From the NCBI GenBank assembly GCA_964404445.1, contig CAYOJW010000001.1, positions 62,001-126,000 on the forward strand: a DNA stretch of 64,000 nt, read 5' to 3'. Under the pieces are notes generated by a model. That model was not told where the DNA came from. It worked only from the letters and a program-made list of their open reading frames with translations, and did no database searches. The position numbers and the translations under genes were made by a program. How positions within the stretch are numbered: position 1 is the first letter of the stretch; each line of letters begins with the position of its first letter. The DNA is from UBA2336 sp964404445. GTDB lineage: Bacteria > Bacteroidota > Bacteroidia > Cytophagales > Cyclobacteriaceae. This document shows positions 41,807-50,614 of the stretch, in pieces.

Positions 41807-43144
41807 ATGAGTTCTATCCTTATCCTTAATGCAAATATAGTCAACGAAAACAAGGTGTTTCAGGGCGACGTGTTTATCCGGGGCGAACGCATCGAAAAAA
41901 TCGGAAAAGATTTACAGTCCATTGGTGCCGATCAGGTAATTGACGCCAACGGAAAATACTTATTGCCCGGTGTGATTGACGACCAGGTGCATTTTCGTGA
42001 GCCGGGCTTAACCCACAAGGCCACTATTTTTACGGAATCGCGCGCGGCCGTTGCCGGAGGCGTAACCAGCTTTATGGAAATGCCCAACACCATTCCCCCA
42101 ACGTTTACACAAGCCTTACTGGAAGAGAAATACCAGATCGCCTCTAAAACTTCGCTGGCCAACTATTCTTTTTTTATTGGTGCTTCGCACGATAACTTAG
42201 ATGAGGTATTGCGCACCGATGCCACTCAGGTTTGCGGATTGAAAATTTTCATGGGTTCATCAACCGGTAATTTGTTGGTTGACGACCCGAAAGTATTGGA
42301 GGAAATTTTTTCAAAAGTTCCGTTTCTGATTGCGGCTCATTGCGAAGACGAACCGACCATCCGGAAAAACACCGAAGACTTCCGGAATAAATACGGTGAA
42401 GATTTGCCCATCGAATACCACCCGTTAATCCGCAGCGAAGAAGCCTGCTACAAATCCTCTTCGTTTGCCGTTAGCTTAGCCAAAAAACACGGCACGCGGT
42501 TTCATGTACTGCACATTTCAACCGCGAAAGAAACCCTGCTGTTTGACAATAAAACCCCGTTAGCGGAAAAGAAAATAACAGCCGAAGCCTGCGTGCATCA
42601 CTTGTGGTTTAATAACAACGATTACGACCGGCTGGGTACGAACATAAAATGGAACCCGGCCATTAAAACCGCTGTCGATCAAAAAGCCATTATGGTTGCC
42701 GTGCAATCCGATTACATTGATGTGATTGCCACCGATCACGCCCCGCACACACGCGAAGAAAAGTCCAACACCTATTTTAAAGCGCCCTCGGGCGGGCCGC
42801 TCATTCAGCATAGCTTAACGGCCATGCTGGAGTTTTACCTCCGGGGCGAAATAACACTCGAAAAAATTGTTCAGAAAATGTGCCACAACCCTGCCATTTT
42901 GTTCCGCATTCAGGAACGCGGGTTTATCCGCGAAGGCTACTTTGCCGATCTGGCGTTGGTTGACCTGAACGCACCATGGCAGGTTCAGTCCGCCAACATT
43001 CTGTCGAAATGCGGCTGGTCGCCTTTTGAGGGTGAAACCCTCCGCTCAAAAGTTTCGCATACCATTGTTTCGGGGCATTTGGCCTACGCAGAAGGCATTT
43101 TACACGATACGCGCCCCGGAAAACGGCTTTTATTTAAAGCGTAA
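41807..43144 (+). CDS. pyrC: Dihydroorotase (amidohydrolase superfamily)
   Basis: 445 residues. Cyclises carbamoyl-aspartate in pyrimidine synthesis. Amidohydrolase features: DDQVHFREPGLTHK (59-72), carbamylatable Lys in GLKIFMGSSTGN, His in IAAHCEDEP and HVLHISTAKE, Asp in VIATDHAPHTREEK. The usual HxH metal pair reads Q60-x-H62 here, so one metal ligand is replaced. I believe the DDQVHFREPG form is normal for Bacteroidota homologues. tRNA-His follows. Confidence 0.92.
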   Translation: MSSILILNANIVNENKVFQGDVFIRGERIEKIGKDLQSIGADQVIDANGKYLLPGVIDDQVHFREPGLTHKATIFTESRAAVAGGVTSFMEMPNTIPPTFTQALLEEKYQIASKTSLANYSFFIGASHDNLDEVLRTDATQVCGLKIFMGSSTGNLLVDDPKVLEEIFSKVPFLIAAHCEDEPTIRKNTEDFRNKYGEDLPIEYHPLIRSEEACYKSSSFAVSLAKKHGTRFHVLHISTAKETLLFDNKTPLAEKKITAEACVHHLWFNNNDYDRLGTNIKWNPAIKTAVDQKAIMVAVQSDYIDVIATDHAPHTREEKSNTYFKAPSGGPLIQHSLTAMLEFYLRGEITLEKIVQKMCHNPAILFRIQERGFIREGYFADLALVDLNAPWQVQSANILSKCGWSPFEGETLRSKVSHTIVSGHLAYAEGILHDTRPGKRLLFKA

Positions 43145-43156
43145 TGCAATTAGCCT

Positions 43157-43186
43157 TTTGAATTTAGGCTGGCATAGCTAAATTTG
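43157..43186 (+). promoter_or_regulatory. Promoter of tRNA-His
   Basis: TTTG (43157-43160), 18-bp spacer, TAAATTTG (43179-43186): a full consensus match, about 45 bp upstream of the tRNA. Confidence 0.75.
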
Positions 43187-43231
43187 CACTCCCTAAATTA
43201 AAAGGATAGGAAAGTAACCAATCCGTTTATA

Positions 43232-43306
43232 TGGTGATCGTAGCTCAGTTGGTTAGAGCGCCTGATTGTGGTTCAGGAGGTCGTGGGTTCGAGCCCCATC
43301 TTTCAC
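43232..43306 (+). tRNA. tRNA-His (anticodon GTG)
   Basis: Cloverleaf with encoded G-1 (43232) opposite C73, D arm GCTCAGTTGGTTAGAGC, anticodon stem-loop CCTGA-TTGTGGT-TCAGG (GTG), T arm GTGGG-TTCGAGC-CCCAT. The 3' end is CCG, so CCA is added after transcription. Acceptor positions 5-68 (T-T) and 6-67 (C-T) do not pair. Confidence 0.92.
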
Positions 43307-43311
43307 CCGCC

Positions 43312-43350
43312 TAAACCCCGGCTTGCTATTTGCTGAGTTGGGGTTTTTTA
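43312..43350 (+). terminator. Terminator after tRNA-His
   Basis: AAACCCC (43312-43318) / GGGGTTT (43339-43345) stem followed by TTTTTATTTT. It separates the tRNA from the M28 peptidase gene. Confidence 0.75.
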
Positions 43351-43360
43351 TTTTAGCTAT

Positions 43361-44257
43361 ATGAAAAAAGTTCTACTGTTCGGCACGTTGTTTTTTGCCG
43401 CTCATGCGTTAATCGCGCAATATTCCTTTGATGACAAAAAACTTGTACAGGATTTACGCATGTTATCTTCAGAGGTAATGGCCGGCCGCAAAACCGGTAC
43501 CGATGGCAGCCGTAAAGCACGCATTTTTATTATCGAACGGTTAAAACAGTTAGGTGTTGAACGTTTTGTGCCAGGGTATGAACAGCCGTTTTCGCTTACA
43601 GCCGAAGGCAGCATAGCACAAGGTGCCGGGGGTACGAATGTATTGGGTGTGATTAACGGAACCAAAAAAAGCACCATCGTTATCAGCGCACATTACGATC
43701 ACTTAGGCGTACGGGGCACCAACGTGTTTTACGGAGCCGATGACAACGCATCCGGAACGGCTGCCCTGTTAGCATTTGCCGAGTATTTTAAAAAACACGC
43801 TCCTGAGCACCGTATCGTTTTAGCATTCTTTGATGCCGAAGAAATGGGTCTGCGCGGATCGGCACACTTTGTAAGCTCTGCCGATGTGCAAAACGAAAAC
43901 ATCATTCTGAACATTAACATGGACATGGTAGCCCGTGGCGATGATGGCAACCTTTATGCCTGTGGTACGCACCACTACCCGCAGCTAAAACCGGTAATCG
44001 AAAACATCGAAATCCCCGATGGCCTTACCTTGGTTTTCGGAAAAGATACCGGCAACAGTCGTGAAGACTGGACTATGCAATCGGATCAGGGAAGTTTTCA
44101 TCGGAAAAAAATCCCATTCATTTACTTTGGGGTAGATGACCACCCCGATTACCATAAAACATCCGACAGCTTTGATAAAATCGACACAACGTTTTACGCA
44201 AAAAGCGTTGAAACAATTTTACGCGCAGCGGTTTTATTAGACAAGCAACTCGATTAA
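43361..44257 (+). CDS. Exported M28 family zinc aminopeptidase
   Basis: 298 residues. Signal peptide MKKVLLFGTLFFAAHALIA-Q. Two-zinc site: His in SAHYDHLG, Asp in GADDNASGTAAL, the Glu pair in FFDAEEMGLRGS, Asp in NINMDMVAR, and the late His in DHPDYHKTSDSFD. All ligands are present, so it should be active on N-terminal residues of peptides in the periplasm or outside. It starts 11 bp after the terminator T-run, so its own promoter is unclear. Confidence 0.93.
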   Translation: MKKVLLFGTLFFAAHALIAQYSFDDKKLVQDLRMLSSEVMAGRKTGTDGSRKARIFIIERLKQLGVERFVPGYEQPFSLTAEGSIAQGAGGTNVLGVINGTKKSTIVISAHYDHLGVRGTNVFYGADDNASGTAALLAFAEYFKKHAPEHRIVLAFFDAEEMGLRGSAHFVSSADVQNENIILNINMDMVARGDDGNLYACGTHHYPQLKPVIENIEIPDGLTLVFGKDTGNSREDWTMQSDQGSFHRKKIPFIYFGVDDHPDYHKTSDSFDKIDTTFYAKSVETILRAAVLLDKQLD

Positions 44258-44265
44258 ACATAAAA

Positions 44266-44378
44266 TTTACCACAGAGGGCACTGCGTTTTACATAGAGAC
44301 CACTAAGGGGGTTCTAAAATACTTTGTGTACTCCGCGAAAGGCAGAGATAGAATTCTTTGCGAACTCAGTGGTTAAAA
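44266..44378. repeat. Palindromic dispersed repeat (ACCACAGAG type)
   Basis: Ends ACCACAGAG (about 44269) and CTCAGTGGT (about 44365) are inverted with one mismatch; related to the 12867-12974 copy. Confidence 0.55.
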
Positions 44379-44457
44379 TAACGCTTACACAAAAACTTAT
44401 TGAATTACAACACGCCACCGGCTTGAGGTGCGGGATGATTTTCGGTATGTTTATCGC

Positions 44458-44712
44458 ATGATACCGTGGGCAGAATTTAAACGATATTCACTCGACCGGA
44501 AAATCAGGGCGTTGTACGAGCAAGGCACGTTTGTGATGGGCATACGGTATTACCGGTATAAAATAAACCTGTATATGCTGGGTAATTATTACTTAGAGGT
44601 GTTCATCAACCACAAACACGCTTCGGTCGAAAAGATCGCTTTATTGGATATGCAGCATAGCCGCATGAAGTTTTATTCGGATCAAATTAAGCTCCCCCTA
44701 AACTTGCAATAA
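44458..44712 (+). CDS. Small conserved-looking protein, function unknown
   Basis: 84 residues from the ATG at 44458 (MIPWAEFKRYSLDRKI); a GTG 30 bp upstream is an alternative. Tyr/Arg-rich with an antiparallel strand pattern (TFVMGIRYYRYKINLYMLGNYYLEVFINHK) and C-terminal MQHSRMKFYSDQIKLP. No export signal. I recall similar short proteins in Cytophagales genomes but no function. A bidirectional terminator follows. Confidence 0.75.
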   Translation: MIPWAEFKRYSLDRKIRALYEQGTFVMGIRYYRYKINLYMLGNYYLEVFINHKHASVEKIALLDMQHSRMKFYSDQIKLPLNLQ

Positions 44713-44714
44713 AA

Positions 44715-44750
44715 AAAGCCCTTCGAGTTAATATCAAAGGGCTTTTCTAT
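44715..44750. terminator. Bidirectional terminator
   Basis: AAAAGCCCTT / AAGGGCTTTT stem between convergent genes, with T-runs on both strands. Confidence 0.8.
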
Positions 44751-44766
44751 ATTCGTTTTGGTTTGC

Positions 44767-45525
44767 TTACACAGTTGCGGTGTTTGCAAATTTGGTTGCC
44801 GCTTTCAGCGTTACGGCTTTCTTGGCTTTGTAACCGCAGTAACCGCACTGGTAGTATTTCATCAGTTCACCTTCTTCGGTTTCGGTAGGTGCCTTTAAGA
44901 TTTCTTCTTTGACTACTTTAAATGTCTGGTAGTTACATTCAGGGCATTGTACAGCATGCAAGTGACCGGCATATTTCTCGATTTTCACGAAGCCCGATTC
45001 TTCATCCTTCCATACATCGTAGTCCATCGAGAAGAGGTTTTCTTCGGCCTGCATACCCTCGTCTAAGTAAACGTCTTCTTCTTCTTCGCTCAGCAGCTTC
45101 ATAGGCTTACCTGTTTTGGGCGAAATCCGTGGCTTGTAGCGCAACACTTTCAGGCGTTTTTCAATAAAGAACGGATAGTAAAATTTAAGCAGGTTTTGGA
45201 TGATCATCGCCACCAGCAAGCCCATTGAAATGGTTGTGAACAGGCGCACAACAATCCACAATACGCTCAGTTCTACCACGTTTGAGTTCGCATAAAAAGC
45301 ACAACCCACCACCATGATTACAGAAGCGATAACCAATAATTTGATCTCAAACTTATTGATGTAATCGTACTTATCCTTCGATTCTTTTGTTGTGGTGAGC
45401 TTCAGCAGGTGACCAAGCACAATCAGAAGACCAACCGCCCAACAGCAAAATGCGATGTTCTGAGCCAGATGATTCCATTCTGAATAATCTTGTACCACCG
45501 GTGTCACTTGTAAAACTGGTATCAT
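44767..45525 (-). CDS. Membrane protein with C-terminal zinc ribbon, function unknown
   Basis: 252 residues. Three or four transmembrane helices in the first 120 residues (IAFCCWAVGLLIVLGHLL, IKLLVIASVIMVVGCAF, LWIVVRLFTTISMGLLVAMI), a basic stretch with RYKPRISPKTGKPMKLL, an acidic patch, and a zinc-ribbon with CPEC (about residue 195) and CGYC (about 229). Not a named family that I recognise. Cytoplasmic zinc ribbon is likely. Confidence 0.82.
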   Translation of the reverse strand: MIPVLQVTPVVQDYSEWNHLAQNIAFCCWAVGLLIVLGHLLKLTTTKESKDKYDYINKFEIKLLVIASVIMVVGCAFYANSNVVELSVLWIVVRLFTTISMGLLVAMIIQNLLKFYYPFFIEKRLKVLRYKPRISPKTGKPMKLLSEEEEDVYLDEGMQAEENLFSMDYDVWKDEESGFVKIEKYAGHLHAVQCPECNYQTFKVVKEEILKAPTETEEGELMKYYQCGYCGYKAKKAVTLKAATKFANTATV

Positions 45526-45674
45526 GTTCAGGTTTGGTTTTTAGTGTCTATAATGTTTACAAATATAAATTCCCCGTACAATTAAATAAACCCATGCCGG
45601 TAAGGGCATAGAAAAAACTTTACAATTTAATACTCTTGCGTATAAAAAAGTCGTCAAATTCGGTTTTTTATTAT

Positions 45675-46448
45675 TCAAACAACGGTTTTTGCCAAAAAAT
45701 GTTGGGTAATGGCCACTGTTTCGACCTCATTTTCGAACATTCCCATGTGGGCAACGCCCTTAACAAGGTGTAAGGCAGGTTTTTGTGCCAGCATGGCCTG
45801 TTGCCGCAGGGCTTCGGGCGTAACAACGGTATCGTTTTCCCCGGCTATAAACAAGACAGGATTTAACGATTTCTTAATAACACTTGTTCGGTCGGGACGG
45901 TCGCGCATGGCTTTGGCGTAGCCCGTTAATGTTTCCGGGGTAGTTTGCAAGGCCATTTTTACCGCAAACGGTATGTGGGGGTTTTCTTTATCGAAAAACA
46001 AGGGCGGAATAAACGTTTCGATGAATGCCTCCACGCCATTTTTCGATACAAACTCTATTACTTTATTGCGCGACACTTTACGTTCATCGGTATCGGCATA
46101 AGCCGATGAATGAAACAATCCAAAACCGTTAAACATACCGGGTTGCTGGTGTACCATCTCTAAGGTAACGTACCCGCCCAAGCTATGGCCAATGGTTACA
46201 CATTGGGTAATACCTAATTTCGATAACAACGACAGTATGCTTGCGGCAACATCGGAAATCGAAAAGCCATCGGCCAAACGTTTGCTTTGCCCGAAGCCCG
46301 GCAGGTCGATGGTTATAACACGGTAATGGGGCGCAAGTTTGGGCGCAAAGCTATGCCACACGGCTTGTGTTTCGCAAAACCCGTGCAATAACACTACGGG
46401 GAAACCTTTTCCGGTATCGGTATAAAAAACAGGTGAACGATCAGGCAT
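45675..46448 (-). CDS. Alpha/beta-fold hydrolase
   Basis: 257 residues. Oxyanion HG motif LLHGFCE, nucleophile elbow GHSLGG, Asp in VLFIAGENDTVV, His in GVAHMGMFE: a complete Ser-Asp-His triad. Substrate unknown (esterase, lipase or haloalkane-type). The start overlaps the dxs stop by 8 bp, so it is translated from the dxs mRNA; no functional link to the MEP pathway is known to me. Confidence 0.92.
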   Translation of the reverse strand: MPDRSPVFYTDTGKGFPVVLLHGFCETQAVWHSFAPKLAPHYRVITIDLPGFGQSKRLADGFSISDVAASILSLLSKLGITQCVTIGHSLGGYVTLEMVHQQPGMFNGFGLFHSSAYADTDERKVSRNKVIEFVSKNGVEAFIETFIPPLFFDKENPHIPFAVKMALQTTPETLTGYAKAMRDRPDRTSVIKKSLNPVLFIAGENDTVVTPEALRQQAMLAQKPALHLVKGVAHMGMFENEVETVAITQHFLAKTVV

Positions 46449-48366
46449 GCTTTACAGGTTGGTGCAGTAATTCAATAACCGTACGTTCGATGCTTTCGGC
46501 ATCAAAGCCTGTTTCGTGATGAAGCTCGTGCTGTTCGCCATGTTCAATAATGGCATCGGGTATGCCTAACCGTTTTATTTCAACGGTATAGTTGTGGTCG
46601 GCCATAAATTCAACTACTGCACTGCCAAAGCCTCCTTCTACGCAGCCATCTTCAACCGTAATTACTTTTTTATAGGTTGAAAATACCTCGTGCAGTAATT
46701 TTTCATCGATGGGTTTAACAAACCGCATATCGAAATGTGCTACACTAATGTTTTGTTCCGCTAATTTCTCACACACCTCCGTTGCATAATTACCAATGTG
46801 GCCTATGGTGAGAATGGCTACCGCATCGCCATCGCGCAATTTACGGCCGGTGCCGATGGTTACGGCTTCTAACGGTGTGCGCCATTCGGGCATCACGCCC
46901 TGTCCGCGCGGGTAGCGAATGGAAAATGCTTTTCCCTTTCGCGGAATGGATGCGGTGTACATCAGGTTGCGCAACTCCTGCTCGTTCATGGGTGCCGAAA
47001 CAATCATGTTGGGTAGGCAACGGAAGTAAGCAATATCGTAAGCCCCGTGGTGTGTGGGGCCATCGGCTCCGGCAAAACCGGCACGATCCAAACAAAAATT
47101 CACCGGAAGATCCTGGATACACACATCATGAATAACCTGATCGTACGCACGCTGCATGAACGAACTGTAAATGTTACAGAACGGTATCAGCCCCTGCGTG
47201 GCAAGCCCGGCCGAAAACGTTACGGCATGTTGCTCAGCAATGCCCACATCAAACGCGCGGTCGGGCATTTCTTTCATCATAATATTCATAGACGAACCCG
47301 ATGGCATGGCCGGGGTAATGCCTACAATTTTATCGTTTGCTTTTGCCAACTCTACTAATGTATGCCCGAACACATCCTGATACTTGGGCGGCTGTGGCTT
47401 ATCGGGTGTTTTTTTATAAATCTCACCGGTAATTTTATCGAACAAACCGGGTGCGTGCCAGGTAGTGGCGTTCCCTTTTTCGGCCGGTGCATACCCTTTG
47501 CCTTTTACGGTAACGCAATGTAAAATTTTAGGGCCTTTAATGTCTTTTAAATCGTTGAGCACGCTGGTCAAATGGTTAACATCGTGCCCGTCCACCGGGC
47601 CAAAGTACCGCAGGTTTAACGATTCAAATAAATTGCTTTGACTGAGCAATGTCGATTTAATGCCGTTTTCAATTTTTGAAACAATCTCCTGAGCGTTTTT
47701 ACCAAAGGTTGAAAGTTTGCCCAACATATTCCACACATCGTCTTTCAGACGATTGTATGCTTTGGATGTTGTAATATCCGTAAGGTAATCTTTTAATGCC
47801 CCAACATTCGGGTCGATAGACATACAATTATCGTTGAGGATGATCAGGATGTTCGTATCAGAAACCCCCGCATGGTTCAAACCCTCAAAGGCCATACCGC
47901 CTGTTAATGCACCATCGCCAATTACAGCAATGTGTTGCTTGTCGGTTAAGCCCAAATACTTTGAGGCCACCGCCATACCCAAAGCGGCCGAAACCGAAGT
48001 GGATGAGTGCCCCACGCCAAAGGCATCGTATTCGCTTTCTTTTCGTTTGGGAAAACCTGAAATGCCTCCATACTGTCGATTGGTATGAAATGCCTCTTTG
48101 CGGCCGGTAAGAATTTTATGGCCATAAGCCTGATGGCCTACATCCCACACTAATTGATCGTACGGGGTATTAAACACGTAATGCAACGCCACGGTAAGCT
48201 CTACCACGCCCAGGCTGGCGCCAAAATGCCCGCCATATACCGACACGTTATCGATAATGAAATGCCGCAGTTCTTCACAAAGCTGAACAAGCTGCGCCTG
48301 ATCGAGCTTTTTGAGGTCGTCTGGACTGTTGATTTTCTTTAACAAAGGGCCCGGGGTTATCAGCAT
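46441..48366 (-). CDS. dxs: 1-deoxy-D-xylulose-5-phosphate synthase
   Basis: 641 residues. First enzyme of the MEP isoprenoid pathway: condenses pyruvate and glyceraldehyde 3-phosphate with ThDP. ThDP motif IGDGALTGGMAFEGLNHAG to ILNDNCMSI; second-domain motif GIAEQHAVTFSAGLA; C-terminal transketolase domain complete. The ATG at 48366 is preceded by GGGAGAG, a rare Shine-Dalgarno-like site here, favouring it over the TTG at 48375. Confidence 0.96.
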   Translation of the reverse strand: MLITPGPLLKKINSPDDLKKLDQAQLVQLCEELRHFIIDNVSVYGGHFGASLGVVELTVALHYVFNTPYDQLVWDVGHQAYGHKILTGRKEAFHTNRQYGGISGFPKRKESEYDAFGVGHSSTSVSAALGMAVASKYLGLTDKQHIAVIGDGALTGGMAFEGLNHAGVSDTNILIILNDNCMSIDPNVGALKDYLTDITTSKAYNRLKDDVWNMLGKLSTFGKNAQEIVSKIENGIKSTLLSQSNLFESLNLRYFGPVDGHDVNHLTSVLNDLKDIKGPKILHCVTVKGKGYAPAEKGNATTWHAPGLFDKITGEIYKKTPDKPQPPKYQDVFGHTLVELAKANDKIVGITPAMPSGSSMNIMMKEMPDRAFDVGIAEQHAVTFSAGLATQGLIPFCNIYSSFMQRAYDQVIHDVCIQDLPVNFCLDRAGFAGADGPTHHGAYDIAYFRCLPNMIVSAPMNEQELRNLMYTASIPRKGKAFSIRYPRGQGVMPEWRTPLEAVTIGTGRKLRDGDAVAILTIGHIGNYATEVCEKLAEQNISVAHFDMRFVKPIDEKLLHEVFSTYKKVITVEDGCVEGGFGSAVVEFMADHNYTVEIKRLGIPDAIIEHGEQHELHHETGFDAESIERTVIELLHQPVKHA

Positions 48367-48454
48367 CTCTCCCAATTGGTTTGTTTACGAAACAGCCGAT
48401 CAAGGTAATTCTTTAAAATAAACACTCAAACGATTGCCTGCACTTAATCGGGTA

Positions 48455-48462
48455 CAAAGATA
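48455..48462 (-). promoter_or_regulatory. -7 promoter box TATCTTTG upstream of dxs
   Basis: Exact TAnnTTTG match on the minus strand in the 162-bp dxs/scpA divergent region; no clear -33 partner. Confidence 0.4.
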
Positions 48463-48501
48463 GATATTTCCGGCAGGGGAATGTTTTACGGGGATTATAG
48501 G

Positions 48502-48509
48502 TAAATTTG
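48502..48509 (+). promoter_or_regulatory. -7 promoter box TAAATTTG of scpA
   Basis: Exact TAnnTTTG match 19 bp before the scpA ATG. Confidence 0.45.
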
Positions 48510-48528
48510 CCCCTCGATTTTTGCCGGT

Positions 48529-49317
48529 ATGACAACTCAAGACCATTTTGAAGTAAAACTCCCGCTTTTTGAAGGCCCGTTCGACCTTCTGCTGTTCTTT
48601 ATTGAACGTGACGAACTGGATATTTACGACATTCCGATTTCTAAAATCACCAACGATTTTCTTGAATACCTGCACCATCTTGAGCAACTGAATGTGGACA
48701 TCGCCAGCGAGTTTATCCTCGTAGCGGCTACGCTCATGCGCATTAAATCAAAAATGTTGTTGCCCCGCCCGCAAATTGACGAACAGGGCAATGAAATCGA
48801 TCCGCGCGAAGAATTGGTGAAGCACCTGTTGGAATACAAAAAATACAAGTCGGTGATCGATACCTTCCACAAAATGGAAGAAACCGAGTTGATGAAAGAA
48901 AAGCGCGGCAACTTAATGAAAGAGCTTAAAACGCTTGCCGAAAGCAGCAACGTAGAAGCCGAACTTCAGGATGTTGACTTGTTTAAACTGATGACGGTTT
49001 TCGAGAAAGTATTAAAACGTCAGGAGGCCGAAAAAAACAAACCTGTTCACCAGATTATTCAATACCCTTATACCGTAGAAGGACAACGCGAATATCTATT
49101 GAACGAAGTTACCGCGAAAAAGCGTGTATCGTTTATCGATATTGTTGAAACCTACAAAACCCGCATTGCGCTGATCTTTAATTTTCTGGCCATTCTGGAT
49201 TTATTGGCGCAAGGCAAATTAACCATACAGGTAGGTGAAGGGTATAACAACTTCTGGATTGCCAGCGCGGAGTTTCCCCAGAAAGAAACACAGGAAAGTA
49301 CGCCTGCCGTGGAGTAA
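48529..49317 (+). CDS. scpA: Segregation and condensation protein A
   Basis: 262-residue kleisin of the SMC-ScpAB complex that compacts and segregates the chromosome. N-terminal signature FEVKLPLFEGPFDLLLFFIERDELDIYDIPISKITNDFLEYL, central coiled and acidic linker, and C-terminal winged-helix segment (SFIDIVETYKTRIALIFNFLAILDLLAQGKL). No scpB is adjacent. Confidence 0.95.
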   Translation: MTTQDHFEVKLPLFEGPFDLLLFFIERDELDIYDIPISKITNDFLEYLHHLEQLNVDIASEFILVAATLMRIKSKMLLPRPQIDEQGNEIDPREELVKHLLEYKKYKSVIDTFHKMEETELMKEKRGNLMKELKTLAESSNVEAELQDVDLFKLMTVFEKVLKRQEAEKNKPVHQIIQYPYTVEGQREYLLNEVTAKKRVSFIDIVETYKTRIALIFNFLAILDLLAQGKLTIQVGEGYNNFWIASAEFPQKETQESTPAVE

Positions 49318-49473
49318 GGGGTAAATATCCGGAAGCGTTTTCTGTATATTTTTTAGTTGCTTTTGTTTTTAATTTGTAGGCTCGGCATAACCGCAGAGAA
49401 GTCTGGTTCATAGCAATTTGAAATATGCCCTTTTAGACACCAACACTTTTGGAATTCCTCTTCCTTAAAAGAT

Positions 49474-49941
49474 ATGCAAACAGTCAAAAAAAAATCGATC
49501 AATACAATTGGGATGATCATTATCGGGTTGTCGGTTTTTATGATCATAAGTAACGGAATGGGGTTGTTAATGGCTTCTTTCATACCCGTTGAAAACGATT
49601 CTCTTCCGAATCAGATAAACAAGACTCCCATGACGCTGTTGCTCACGTATTATTCAGAGGTGTGTTTGTTCATGATTATCAATGGAGTATTTTATCTTTT
49701 GGGTGGACTATTCCTTCTGAAGTATAAATTGTGGGCTAACCGGTTTGTGTCCATTGTTTCCGGAATACAAATTTTCATTATGTGGGCAATTATGCTTATC
49801 ATTCGTTCTTCGGTTGGACAAGAACCGGGGCTTGAGATTCTAAATATTTGGACGATTGTTGTTGCTTTAGCCTGGACTATACCCTTTGGATTGTTAATCT
49901 GGTTTTTAAATCGAAAAGACATTATGAACGATTTTGTTTAG
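49474..49941 (+). CDS. Four-helix membrane protein, function unknown
   Basis: 155 residues with four hydrophobic helices (about 11-37, 54-81, 90-110, 124-145) and a short basic N-terminus. AT-rich compared with scpA and the RND genes, suggesting accessory origin. No recognisable domain. It opens a small accessory stretch that includes the toxin-antitoxin pair. Confidence 0.75.
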   Translation: MQTVKKKSINTIGMIIIGLSVFMIISNGMGLLMASFIPVENDSLPNQINKTPMTLLLTYYSEVCLFMIINGVFYLLGGLFLLKYKLWANRFVSIVSGIQIFIMWAIMLIIRSSVGQEPGLEILNIWTIVVALAWTIPFGLLIWFLNRKDIMNDFV

Positions 49942-50075
49942 GTGATTAACCGAACCATTAAACAATTACCTTTGCTCAAAAAGATTTTATATCATACAGG
50001 GCTTGTAACCCAACTATCCCAATACGGCATTTTTTTGTACTTTAGGGGTGTAGAACGAAATAATATTAAGGCATT

Positions 50076-50327
50076 ATGAAAACTAAAATAAAAGACCTGA
50101 ATATTGAAAAAGACAAGATAGAAATCATCCGATGGGTAACATCGTTAAAGGACGAAACCTCAATCGAACGACTAAAAATGTTAAAAAACAATCGTTCAAA
50201 AACTGATTGGTGGGATCATATCTCTGAAGAGGAAAAAAATGCAATCGACAAAGGGCTGGCCGATATTAAAGCTGGTCGGATAAAACCACATAAGGAAGTT
50301 AAAAAAATGTATGAAAAGTGGTTATAA
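50076..50327 (+). CDS. Putative antitoxin of a ParE-type toxin-antitoxin pair
   Basis: 83 residues, charged and helical, with IEIIRWVTSLKDETSIERLKMLKNN and a C-terminal WWDHISEEEKNAIDKGLADIKAGRIKPHKEV, a tail pattern common in Bacteroidota antitoxins next to ParE/RelE toxins. It overlaps the toxin start by 17 bp. No clear DNA-binding domain is visible by eye. Confidence 0.8.
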   Translation: MKTKIKDLNIEKDKIEIIRWVTSLKDETSIERLKMLKNNRSKTDWWDHISEEEKNAIDKGLADIKAGRIKPHKEVKKMYEKWL

Positions 50328-50613
50328 AATCTTGTGGTCAGATAGAGCCGTCTTCGACCTCCAGAATATAATCGATTACCTGCTGAGCAAATGGACTGAA
50401 AAAGAAGTCCGAAACTTTGCTAAAAAATTAGACAGCAGGCTTGAACTCATTTCCGTTAATCCAAGACTTTTCCCCAAGACCAACAGGCGAAAAAACACAA
50501 GGCGCTCTGTTCTAACAAAGCATACCGTTATCTATTACGAAACATCGGATGATATTATAAAAATAGTGACCTTATTCGATCCGAGGCAAAATTCTAAGAA
50601 ACTAAAGATATAA
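50311..50613 (+). CDS. RelE/ParE superfamily toxin
   Basis: 100 residues with the ParE/RelE fold pattern: YKILWSDRAVFDLQNIIDYLLSKWTEKEVRNFAKKL, PRLFPKTNRRKNTRRSVLTKHTVIYYET and IVTLFDPRQNSKK. By family it inhibits gyrase (ParE) or cleaves mRNA on ribosomes (RelE); which one cannot be told here. Translationally coupled to the antitoxin. The VOC gene starts 2 bp after its stop. Confidence 0.88.
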   Translation: MKSGYKILWSDRAVFDLQNIIDYLLSKWTEKEVRNFAKKLDSRLELISVNPRLFPKTNRRKNTRRSVLTKHTVIYYETSDDIIKIVTLFDPRQNSKKLKI

Positions 50614-50614
50614 C

